A stretch of DNA of 64,000 bases, taken from positions 12,295,881 through 12,359,880 of the forward strand of contig VZSR01001854.1 in NCBI GenBank assembly GCA_013398615.1, written 5' to 3'. Each line of letters begins with the position of its first letter. Position 1 is the first letter of the stretch. Below the pieces are notes generated by a model. That model made no database searches, was not told the origin of the DNA, and was given only the letters and a program-made list of their open reading frames with translations. The position numbers were made by a program, and so were the translations under genes. Of this stretch, positions 1 to 20,100 are shown one piece after another. Origin of the DNA: Brachypodius melanocephalos. Its lineage: Eukaryota > Chordata > Aves > Passeriformes > Pycnonotidae.

Positions 1-9976
<9,976 letters not shown>

Positions 9977-10139
9977 GGTGGCGCTGGACAGGGCTGGGTG
10001 GAGTAGGAGGGATCAGACTCTCCAAGTGCTGTCAGTTCCTCCCAGTTGACCCCATTACAGCTCTCTGTTTCATGGTGAACCCATCATTCCCTGTTCTTGT
10101 CCACATCTACCACTTCCTCCGGGTCAACCCAACTCCTTC

Positions 10140-11205
10140 CTTCCTCCCCATTGCTCCCAGTTCCTCTCCAATGCTCCCACTCCTCCCAGCTGGCCCATCT
10201 CAAGTCCATCATCACTGGTTCCATCATCTAGAGTTCCCTCCCAGTGCTTCCACTTCCTCTCCAGTGCTCCCAGTCAGCCCCATCCAAAGTGATCTCATCT
10301 TCTCCCATTCTTCTCCAGTGCTCCCAGTTCCTTTCCAGTGCTCCTAGCTCCTGCCTGTTGTCCTCATCTCCATCCCAAGTTCCTTCTTGGAAGTCCAAGT
10401 GCCTTCCCCAGTGCTCCCAGTTCCTTGCACTGCCTCACATTGCCTGCCCTTTATCCCACCCCCAGTACTCCTCCCAGTACTCCCCAGTACTCCTTCATCC
10501 CTCCCAGTCCTTCCCAGCTCCCCTACAGACCTTCCTAGTATCATCCCAGACCCTCCCAGTCACCCCCAGTCTCTCCAGACACCCCTCAGTTCCTTCCACT
10601 ACTCAGCCCCACCTCTCTCTGTGGTCTCCGGGTCAGGGGATGACAGTGCAGACTCAGGGTGGTTCTGGTCCTGCTCCGGGACACAACAACCCCCCCACAG
10701 TATGTCCCAATATGTCCAATTACATCCCAGCATCCCAACCCCACCAGTACACCACCACACAGACACACATAGAGTACTGCTCAGTAAATCCCAGTATCCC
10801 CCTAGGATTTATCCAGTACCCTCCTTCCTCCCCCAGTATCACTCCAGTCCCTCCCAGTTACCACATAAACCCTCCCAGCATCATCCCAGTCCCACCCTGT
10901 TTCCCCACAGATGCTCCCAGTATCATCCCAGTCTCCCTCAAAGACCCTCCCAGTTCCTTCCTAGATCCTCCCAGTCCCTCCCAATCCCTCCCAGTTCCCC
11001 CACAGACCCTCCCAGTATAATCCCAGTCCCTCCCAGTTCCCCCATAGACCCTCCCAGTTCTGCTATAGACCCTCCCAGTCCCTCCCAGTTTACCCATAGA
11101 CCCTCCCAGTTCCCTCCCAGTTCCTCCCTGTTCTTTCCCAGTTCCATTCAGCTGCCCCCAGTTTCCCCATAACCCCCTCCCAGACCCTCACAGTGCTCCA
11201 AGTGC
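10140..11205. repeat. Long CTCCCAGT minisatellite (VNTR) in the 5' intron
   Basis: Over 1 kb of imperfect copies built on CCCTCCCAGT plus 10-20 bp spacers such as TCCCCCATAGAC or ATCATCCCAGTC. Strand asymmetry is extreme (C+T rich on plus). Because the units lack stop codons it generates 258- and 261-residue Pro/Ser-rich open frames that I do not regard as genes. A non-repeat island at about 10605-10690 interrupts it. Confidence 0.85.
10613..10670 (-). other. Candidate non-coding exon 2 (5' UTR)
   Basis: In the otherwise repetitive 5' intron, 10605-10690 is an island of non-repeat sequence. Within it the minus strand offers an acceptor (CCCGGAGCAG, ending 10671) and a donor (AGAGAG then GTGGGG, at 10612), bounding 58 nt. 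Mammalian cardiac myosin genes carry a short non-coding exon 2, so this is the most plausible equivalent. No transcript evidence is available. The ATG exon has its own acceptor at 9984-9985, seven bases before the ATG. Confidence 0.3.
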
Positions 11206-11217
11206 CCCCTGCCCCAC

Positions 11218-11232
11218 CTGCCCCTGGGTCTG
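11218..11232 (-). other. Predicted short non-coding exon 1
   Basis: About 30 nt downstream of the TATA box the minus strand reads GACCCAGGGGCAG, followed by a GTGGGG donor at 11217. If transcription starts near 11232 the first exon would be only about 15 nt. The start site is estimated from TATA spacing. A longer exon 1 using a later donor is equally possible. Confidence 0.3.
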
Positions 11233-11255
11233 CAGGCGCTGGCTGGGAGACCCCC

Positions 11256-11288
11256 CTTATATCCCCCCTCCCCCCTGCAGCTGCGTCA
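11256..11288 (-). promoter_or_regulatory. MYH7: Core promoter of the myosin gene: TATA box, E-box, CRE-like half-site
   Basis: On the minus strand, ATATAAG (11262-11256) sits in a G-rich surround. Upstream of it are the E-box CAGCTG (11283-11278) and TGACGC (11288-11283), a CRE/AP-1-like half-site sharing one base with the E-box. A TATA box at this position predicts transcription starting near 11230, about 1.25 kb from the ATG. That fits cardiac myosin genes, which have TATA promoters and non-coding first exons. CAGCTG is a MyoD/E-protein-type site. Factor binding is inferred from motifs only. Confidence 0.7.
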
Positions 11289-11290
11289 CC

Positions 11291-11920
11291 GGGGGGAGGG
11301 GGGGGCATTGACAGATGGGTGACCTCAAGGCCACCTTACTGCCCTATAGGGACACGGTGACCCCTATGGACCTACAGTACACTCCCCAAATCCATAGGGC
11401 CCTCCCTCTGTGCTGTAGTCCTATGGGACCTTCACTGCCCCATAGGGTCCAGGGACCCCTGTGGACCTATAAAGCTCCACCACCCCCATAGAACTCCCAT
11501 ATCTCACACCCACGAGGATCCTATATTTCCCCCCTACTTTACAGGACCTACTTCCAGCTCCATCGGACCCCCCCAGCCCCATAGGACACCACTCCAGCCC
11601 TACAAGACATGCACAGAATCCTTCTCAGCCCCACAGGGTTCCCATTACTTCCTTTCAATAGGACCCCTGTAAGTGCACAGAGCCCCACAGAATCCACTCC
11701 CAGACACCCATTCCCAGTCCCATGGTGTCTAAATATTTCCCTATAGGACCCTCATCGTTTCCCCCACCTTACCACAGGCCACTCCTGGCCCTATAGACCT
11801 TCCATACAACCCACTCCTAGGCTCATAGAATCCCCATGGGACTCCCCCAGACCCACAGGATACCCCACTCTCAGCCCCTATAGGGGCCCCCTCTAACTCC
11901 CCTTTCCTTCCACCCCCCCC
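11291..11920. repeat. CCCATAGGACC-type degenerate repeat upstream of the promoter
   Basis: The 5' flank of the myosin gene consists of loose copies of CC(C/T)ATAGG(A/G)CC(C) spaced about 25-50 bp apart (for example 11341, 11393, 11431, 11448, 11580, 11742 and 11879). It ends in a run of C at the assembly gap. No gene is seen. A plus-strand TATA-like CTATAAA occurs at 11467-11473 within the repeat and may be chance. Confidence 0.6.
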
Positions 11921-12020
11921 NNNNNNNNNNNNNNNNNNNNNNNNNNNNNNNNNNNNNNNNNNNNNNNNNNNNNNNNNNNNNNNNNNNNNNNNNNNNNNNN
12001 NNNNNNNNNNNNNNNNNNNN
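11921..12020. other. Assembly gap (100 N)
   Basis: Exactly 100 undetermined bases, a conventional placeholder for a gap of unknown size. It directly follows a C8 run, a common break point. Sequence just to the right (12021-12110) still resembles the CCATAG-type flank to the left. Confidence 0.98.
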
Positions 12021-12109
12021 CCATAGCTCACCTAAGAATAGACAGGGGCACCCAGGCATCCAGGCCCCATCAATCCCATGAGATGCCCTACAGCGGACCA
12101 GGTGTCTGA

Positions 12110-13020
12110 ATTTCACCTAATTTTCCTGATTCCCCCCAAAGTTTCCTGATGTTTTCCCCAAATTTCATTGGTTTTCCCTGGATTTTCCTAGATGTCTCCC
12201 AGTTTGCCAAAAATTTCCTTGGTTTCCCCCTGCTTTCCCTATATTTCCATCAATTTGCCTGGAATTTCCTTGGTGTCTCCTAATTTTCCTAAATTTTCCA
12301 TATTTTTCCCCAAATGACTTTATTTTCTTCTACAATTTGCCCAAATTTCCTTGTTTTCCCCTTGATTTTTTCCAAATTATGGCCAAACTTAGTTTTCCCC
12401 AATTTCCCTCTAATTCCCTCACTTTGCTAATTTTCTCTCAATTTCCCCTTATTTCCCCTAATTTTCCCATTCTAACCTTTTACACCTAAATTTCCTCTTT
12501 TTCTCCCTGAATTTTCCCTAATCTCCCTCAATTTGCCCCACTTCCCTCAAGTTTTTCCTTTATTTCCCTTACACTTCCCTAAATTTCCATGCATTTTCCC
12601 TGATTCCCCTAAGGTATCTAATTTTTCCCCAATTTCCCCAAATTTTCCTCAATTCCCTCTAATTTTCAAAAAAATTTCACCAATTTCTCCTAATTTTCCC
12701 TGAATATATCCCTAATTTCCCCTAACTGAAATTTATTTCTGCAATTTACCATTTTTTTCATATATTTCTCCTCATTTTTATTACTTTTTGCAGATTTCCA
12801 GATGGAATGAGGATTACATCCTACTTTGCCCCAATCTTCCTTATTTTTGCCCCCTTTTATATGAATTTCCTCTTTATTTTTTCACAATTTCCACAATTTT
12901 CTCAATTTCACCCTAATTGCCCCTGAATTTCCCCTTTATTTTCTCACAATTTTCTCAATTTCACCCTAATTGCCCCTGATTTTCCCCAACATTTTCATAA
13001 CTTAACTTGTTTTTACTATT
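12110..13020. repeat. TTTTCCC/AATTTCCC low-complexity tract
   Basis: About 900 bp of short degenerate units such as AATTTTCCC, TTTCCCC and CAATTTCCC, strongly C+T biased on the plus strand with almost no G. A near-duplicate block (CCTCTTTATTTTTTCACAATTTCCAC versus CCCTTTATTTTCTCACAATTTTC) occurs at about 12868 and 12937. No coding potential. Confidence 0.85.
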
Positions 13021-13243
13021 TTACCTGATTTGTTCCAACACTTTATTGGGTATGGGGGGAAACATAGCAATAGGGATGAGGAAAAGGCTCAGATACTTAA
13101 TGCCTCCTCAGCTTCAGTCTTTAATAGTAAGAGCACTTGTTCTCAGTGTACCCAGGACCTGAACTGGAAGACTGGGATGGGAACAATAAACCAAGATCTG
13201 CACCACTCAGGCATTTTCCTCCCAGTCATTCGCTCCCTGAAAT

Positions 13244-13303
13244 GTGCTCCTGCTCCTGCAGAAGCTCCTCATCCTCCCGGGACAGGTGAGGTTGGCTACT
13301 GCC
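13244..13303. repeat. Duplicated 60-bp segment, copy 1
   Basis: Matches 15471-15530 at 52 of 60 positions in the same orientation, with no indel. Both copies are open on both strands (minus: LSREDEELLQEQEHISG around here). Flanking sequence does not align obviously. Confidence 0.8.
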
Positions 13304-15470
13304 CTCTCCCTTGGCTGTGCAGCACTTGACTCGAATTTGGTTCTGACTGACAGAGCTGGAGCTTTCCTTGACTTTAGTTTTGGCAATTCGGCCTTTTCTG
13401 TCTCTCCAGACAAAACCTCTTTGAGCTTCCAACCCCCTCCCGCCCCCCTGTCTCTAATGACAGGGCTTCCTTTCCTGGTGCTTCCTCAATGCCAAGAGCA
13501 GTCTCATCTATTCCATTCGACTATTTGTGTTCCCTGACCATCACACAGAGCTGTTTCTGTGCTGCCCCATCTGCCATCCTGCCTTCCATATGTGCCAAGT
13601 GCTGCCAACTGCCAGCAGAGCTGCCTCCCACCCACCCCAGCCGTGCTCCCCCGCCCATTTGCATCCCCAGCACAATGGCCATGCGCTCAGTGTGGGGAAA
13701 AGAAATGGGATCTATTGCCAGATAAAACTGACCCAATATCTCCCCCTCTTCTTCACCAGGATCCCTGTGGGACCTGATTCAAGATGGGCAGGAACTGTGG
13801 CTCAGGTTCCTTGGTGGCCCAGCACCTCCAGCATGAGGTTGTTCACAAACCCAGAGAGCTCTTTCTGAAATGAGAAAGGGAACTGAGTGTCCTTTTCCTC
13901 TGTGGTGTGTGACTGCTGACAGAGCAGTGCCGCAGAGATCAGACCGCAGCAGCACATGTAAATACAGACTGCTGAGACTGTCCTTTCTTTACTGTACTCC
14001 CTTGAGGAGGACTCAAGACATGGATGGAGAAGAAGGTACCACTAAGGCAACTCTAATTCCTGCCATGGCACTCTCTTCCTCTATCAGGAAGTGTGAGACA
14101 ACAGGAAGTGTAGCCATAAACAGGGCCTGTTTCATCAGCACCAGCCTTTTAGCTGGCTGTAGGAAACCAGAGGAGAATACATGCTGCAGAGAGGGGAGAA
14201 ACCTCTGTGTCAAGACTTCTGTAGCGTGCCCTTCCTCACAGCTCCAGTAAAGCCTGGGACCCCAGCCTGCTTCAAGCTTGGCAACAGCTTTTGTGCTGCC
14301 ATCATGGATGGAGTCCTGCACTTCACTCTCAAAAGAAGGGACAGTGGATTTTATTGATACAAGACTGAGGTGACAAAGTTCAGTAGCAAGCATGACAGTG
14401 ACTTAGCAAGTCTCAAGGTTGGAGCTTCACTCGGTGCCTCTTTTTCTTTCTGCAGGCCAAGAAAAAGGGAGCAATAGAGGCATGGGAAGGCTGTTCCTGT
14501 AGAAAACAGCCATGGAAACCACAGGTGGTTAGCTTTTTCTTTTAAAAGCAGTCTCCAGGTGGGCTGCTGCGAGCTCAGAGGCACCAGACAGGTGCACAGT
14601 ATTCTGATCCAGTGCACGTCTGCCCAGTCTGAACTCGCAGTTCCTGCTGTGCCTGAAGCTCGGGCAGAGACAGGGAAGGCTGTAAGGTACAAAGAGCAAG
14701 GGAAAGCTGCTGCTGCTGTTGCCAAGTGTTTCCTATCAATGACAGTGCTCTCCTCTGCTTTCTTGCTTGTTTCCCTCCCTGAACACTGGTCCTACCAAAT
14801 GTTCTGCCACACTCTCTCTCCTTGCACCAGCCCTGAACTGCTCAGTCTTTGGGGCACTCTCCAAAAACCCTCCCTGTCCATCTGGGCTCAAAGCACTTCT
14901 GCCCACAGCCAAATTTCTGAAATGGCCCCATGCAGAAAGTCGGGGCAGCAGGACTCCCTATGCTGATCAAGACTCAAGTCTTCATGCCGAGACAGTGCTT
15001 TGCTGAAACCTTCACAGGCACAGATCTGCCTCAGCACTGCTCTCAGCTGTGTGCAATGCCACAGACTGTGGGGACACTGCTGTTGGGTCCAGCTGTCCTT
15101 TGCCTGAATGGCCGCTGTGTGACCAGAGGGTGGCCATTCACAGCCCTGGCCACAGGCTGTGTGTGAGATGCCCTGTGTGCTCTGGCGTTATGCCAACAGA
15201 ACCAGCCTTGACCTGAAGAAACCTCGACATCCCCAGCTGTTGAAGGGGGCACAGAAGGAGATGAAGTCCTGGCACACTGCTGCCTCCTCTGGAGGCATTC
15301 TCCACATGGTAAACACTTGTCAGACACATGCCAAAGCTCTCCTTATGCTTGGAACACAGTCTAAGATGGGGTCATGCCTCAGGGTGCCTGGTCCTCTTTC
15401 TGTGGTCGCTGTTGTGCTACAGGGGCTGCAGATGGACATCTGGACAGATGAACATCCCTTACCCTAGAAC

Positions 15471-15530
15471 ATGCTCCTGGTCCTCCAGAAGCTCCTCAAC
15501 CTCCTGGGTCAGGTGGTGTTGGCTACTGCC
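15471..15530. repeat. Duplicated 60-bp segment, copy 2
   Basis: Second copy, 2227 bp to the right of the first. Minus-strand reading LTQEVEELLEDQEHVLG keeps the acidic-leucine pattern of copy 1. Several of the eight differences change the residue, so strong purifying selection is not evident. Confidence 0.8.
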
Positions 15531-16264
15531 TCTCCCTCAGCTTCAGAGAACTGGCTTAGCCTTCCTGGGGAAGTTCATCCCCCACTTCCTCTGAGGCAGG
15601 GGACACTGGCACATCCCTATCAGCAGATTTTTCTCTTAGGTGGGCTCCTCTGGTCACAGCAGGGGAAGTAGTGGAACAGAGCCTTGGGGACATCCTAAAG
15701 CACCACTCTCAGGTGTGAGCTGCAGAGGGACTTATTGAAAAAGAACAGGCAGACACACAATGCCATGGTCATGTCTTCAGAGCTTTTGTTTTCCCGCAGA
15801 GCAGCAAGGAGGAAAAGCACCTTGAAGCCTTCAGTACCCATGCAATCCAGGAGCAGACTCAAGACCAGCAGTAGGGAATGGAGGTCTTGAACCTGGCATC
15901 CCTGACTTGGATCAGCTTGGTCCTGCATAAGCCTGAGTCAGTTGTAGAGTTGTCACCAAGTGCACCTCAAGTGACAGCAAGTGACATGGAAAGGCAGTGT
16001 TTGACACCATTTTATTAGGGACGAAGGGCTCTGGCTCCAGAGGAGGATGAGGAGCTGCAACAAAAGCTGTGGCCAGACCTCTCAGCTGTGGGGGTGGAGA
16101 GGAATTCTTTGGAAATGGAAGGGATGAAATGAACACCCATTGCTCCTGTCACCATCCCATTGGTACCTGTGCTGTTGCTGTCCTCCTCTTCATCTCAAGA
16201 GAAGGGTAAACCTTACAGTTCAACAGCCAGAGGGCTTGTGCTTCTCCTCTCCAGCAGCATTTCT

Positions 16265-17131
16265 TTACTCAGTTGAAGTTTGTCAATGACACCAAACTGA
16301 GTGAGGAAGTGAACCCTTTGGAAAGGAGAGATGTCCAGCAGAAACACCTGGATAGGCTGGAAGAATGGGCTAGCAAGAACTTTAGGAAGTTCAACAGGGA
16401 CAAATGTAAGGTCTTGCATCTAGGCAGATGTGATCCAGGAGTGCAGCACAGGCTAGGATCTACCTGGATGGAGAGCAGCTATGTGGAAGGGCCTGGTGGA
16501 TAAGCAGCTCAATATGGGTGAACAGTGCAGAGAAAGTTAACAGAATGCTGAGTTACATCAAAAACTATGTCACCAGCAGAGGCAGAGGTGTCATTATCCC
16601 ATTCTATACAGCACTCATCAGGCCACACCTGAAATACTGTTCAGCTTTGGCCCCCAGTATGGAAAACAGATGTGGATGGGCTGGAGAGGGTCCAGAGAAG
16701 GGCCTCTAAGATGACCCAGCAACTGGAAAGCCTGACATATGCAGAGAGGCTGGGTTTGTTCAGTGGGAAGTAGGTTTGTTCAACCTTGAGAAAAAGAGGC
16801 TTATGAGAGACTTTATTACCATGTTCTAGTATTTGAAGGGTGGCCACAAAGAAGATGGAGATTCTATATTTGCAAGAATCTCATGGAAAGGATGAGGGGT
16901 AATGGGTAAAAGTTACTCCTGGGGGAACTCCGTTTCACCACAAGAGGAACGTTTTTCCCAGTGAGAGCAATCAGCCATTGGAATGATCTCTCCTGGGAAG
17001 CAGTAGATTCCCCAACACTGGATACATTTAGGATCCAGCTAGGCAAGGTGCCTGGGCCATCTTGTCTAGACAATGCTTTTGACAAAAAAGGTTGGGTCAT
17101 CCAGCCTGTCATTCTCTAGTTCTATGATTCT
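16265..17131 (+). mobile_element. CR1 LINE, 5'-truncated: reverse-transcriptase C-terminus and 3' UTR
   Basis: Begins with a frame reading FVNDTKLSEEV...LDRLEEWASKNF...FNRDKCKVLHLG, the CR1 ORF2 C-terminal signature, and continues (shifted) through sequence matching the ILGYIN...VILPLYSALVRPHLEYC region. It ends in TTCTATGATTCT at 17120-17131, the CR1 3' tail. Frameshifts and stops show it is dead. Typical 5' truncation of an old retrotransposed copy. Confidence 0.93.
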
Positions 17132-20100
17132 GACATGTACCAGAAGCAATTTACTTCCACCTGGCAAGGATTCCACTATATAGATTTATTCCTTTGTTCA
17201 CACTATAATCAGCCTGACCACTGCTGTTTTGTGGAAAGAACTGGAAGCATTCCCATTGCCACAGGAGGTCACTGTTGGGCAGTGTATGTGTGCACGTGGC
17301 AGTGATAAGCACTGTCGTTCCACTTTTGAAAGGAAGCTGTACCAGCTTACAAAGAACTGGCAGGGACTGAACCCTTGACCCAGGGAAGGAGCATAAAATT
17401 GCATTGCCAACACTTATTCATAAACCTATGCTGCCTGGTAAACCAGTACCTTTAGGTGTAGTGTGTAAGACCTCTGTACAGTGGTTTGCCACCGGGTTTT
17501 GCTACACGGCCAATGCTGCAACAGGTACAGCCAGGTAACTTTTAAAATAAATTAATACAGAAATGTTGTCTTGGCCATGGAGTTCACTTTACACTAACTA
17601 TGTTGGCCTCAGAGTAGTGGTGTAGGAGAAAGACGAAGTAGGTTGTTTTAAAAAATGGTGCCTAATTAGGAAATAAATTTATCGGAGGCCATGCGATTCT
17701 TAAAATCCTGACAGACAGCTTCTGGTAGTCACTGTATAAAAGTTTTGAACAATCTCCTGTGCCGAACCAACATAGACAGGATACGTTGAACACCTCAGTG
17801 TGGCACTGAAAATGCTGGGTTACTTTGCAGTGGGTTTGAGGGAAAGGAACATAGGAAATGGAAGTGAAATTTATCGTTACAGAGTAAATATAGACCAGAT
17901 CCACTGATGTTATGGACATATGAGTGAAATGTGTTTGTTTGCTGTGGAAAGTGTCCACCATGCTTGCTTTTGAAAGTGTCCATCAAGTAAGTACAGTACC
18001 TATTTCTTGGAACTACATTAACACTCCCTCTGGTGGGGTGTTACCACCAGAGATAATGTTGACAACATCTAGAAAGTCAGTATCCTTCATGTATCAAACA
18101 AGCCTGATCCTTCCATTGTTACAGAAATATTGATGCACAGTGGAATAATCAAGCACACCATTTCCATGATATAGGCTAAGAGGCCCAGTATATTCAAAAC
18201 CCACTAGTGAAGTAGCAAGAATCAGATATCAACCTGATTGCCTGTACCTTACATTTGTTGAAAGATCTCTCCCAGAATCTGGCAACCTGGACTTGGTTGA
18301 GAAATTAATACATTATAAAGGATCCCCCCCAAACAGTCGCAACACTACTGAAGCTCCTGCTCTTCTGTGTTAAGTTTTTCTCCTTGCACAGTTGTACTCA
18401 TGTGAAATAATAGATAACACAACAAGAGACAGTGATGGCTGCTGGGAAACTGAGCCATTAGAATTCATTATAAGTCTGTGAGCCAACTAGCCATCGAGGT
18501 TGTGTGCCACAGGGGGCAGTACAAAATTTGAAATTTCCCTGATTCCCATTCCCACTACTACAGCAGTAATAGTTACTCAAGGATTTCCAAAAAGATTTTT
18601 TTTTTCCTCTGAAGTTTTTGGATGTTCTGTTTGGGTTTGATGGGACAACATTAGCTCAGGTATAATCCCATTGCTCATAATGGATAGTACTTACGTGTGA
18701 ACAATGATGGTGTCCCACCAGAACATCTGCAAAGTTAGGAATCTTTCTGGAGGATTAGGAACAGTTAGATTGGGCACAGGAGCACTGAACAGTTCAGAAA
18801 TCCTTAATAATTAAGTGTCCAGTCTAGGACTATTAAGCAGACAAGCTATAATTGAACAGACCCTGGATATAGTAAATGGCAAGGATGCAACAACTGTCAT
18901 CTTGATAATTAGCCTAAACCCTTGGAGAAAACTCCAGAAGATTTTCAAGGAAATGTATGCTGGTGTTCACGAATCTGTTTCAAATTTCAGCAGTGCCATT
19001 GCTTGTGTTGTCGTAACCAACTTTTATTATAAATGAATACAGACTACAAGCCCATTTGGTTCATAATGGGAACCTTGTGATGTTAGGGATTATTTGGATT
19101 GATCCCAGTATTGTAACTTGCATTTATCAAAGCTTAGGAGTAGCAAGCAAAAGCAGTCTGTTGAGTAGATCAGTTTTGCACCACACCATAAGTAGGGAAA
19201 GTGAAAAGGAACCCATTTACACACCCCATTCCCTGTTATTGGAGCCAGTAGAGTGTGGCTGACAGTTCAAAGGGCCAAATACATGGATAACAAAGGTAAC
19301 CCAATCGATACTCATGGATGTAAAATGAGGAAAGCACTAACAGCACTACCCTGAACATTTAGAACTACAAGGCCCTTGTACAAATAATATGGCCTCAGGT
19401 AACTGCTGTTTAGGCTAAGTGTGTGATCACTGCATGGTTGTACTCAAGCAAAAATTGGGTTGTATATGCATTTGGTTTGCTTTGTGATGTTTTCTGTAAT
19501 GACAGGATGATTTTGTAGAAACTAAAAATCTAATTCATGTTTTTTGCTGCTGGAATACTATCTTACAACTTGGACGGTACTCTTAGGAACATTATGGGAC
19601 ATGGTACATTCTCAAACTGAAGAACTGAAAATTTTAATCAACAAGTATAAGAAAACAATTGCTTATCAAAAGCAAATGACCGTTTCTAAACTGACCAGAC
19701 TGTCGAGACTGTACCAGGAATTTAATAAACTGTTAAATATCATTGGTATGAGATTTTTATGGATTGCACACCATCTGCAACTGGCATATTGCATCTTAGG
19801 TTGAAACTCAGGATCATTGTAATTTTTTTTCTGTATTTTATTTTTTTATGCATCCAGAGTTAGTGCTAACATCATGCTGAAAGCATGTTATCTAATAATA
19901 AACTGTGATGCTAGACTTTCCCATGGAAGTGCTCAAAGCTTTCCCCTACCCTCACCCACAGTGAGGCAGGAAGAGTAGCAGTACCTCACCCACTGCAATG
20001 GGGACTTCCCAGACCTTTTGCCTATACTTAAGCAATGGAGCGTGGGTGATTACTTGACTCCTACCTAGATTTTGGGCTAACACACAGCTCATGCTAAAGC

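Larger units (their letters stand above)
13020..16260. other. Moderately GC-rich stretch, no recognised gene
   Basis: Several open frames of 60-135 codons occur on both strands, none with a family I recognise. Some minus-strand pieces look exon-like: 13868-13800 reads KELSGFVNNLMLEVLGHQGT then stop, preceded by TTTCAG; 15925-15695 reads ...LLLDCMGTEGFKVLFLLAAL... then stop. These could be relics of a decayed multi-exon gene or chance frames. Codon-level support is insufficient to call a gene. Confidence 0.4.

Noticed and set aside
10244..11172. Two overlapping plus-strand open frames of 258 and 261 residues, Pro/Ser-rich
   Set aside because: They are read from the CTCCCAGT minisatellite in the myosin 5' intron. 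Several frames are open at once and composition is repeat-driven.
11467..11473. Divergent plus-strand promoter (CTATAAA)
   Set aside because: The motif falls inside a CCATAGG/CTATAGG repeat where TATA-like words arise often; no initiator or downstream gene supports it.
14013..15929. A conserved multi-exon gene on the minus strand of the 13-16 kb region
   Set aside because: Exon-like fragments exist but no consistent chain of splice sites, frame or recognisable family could be built by eye. Kept only as a finding for checking.
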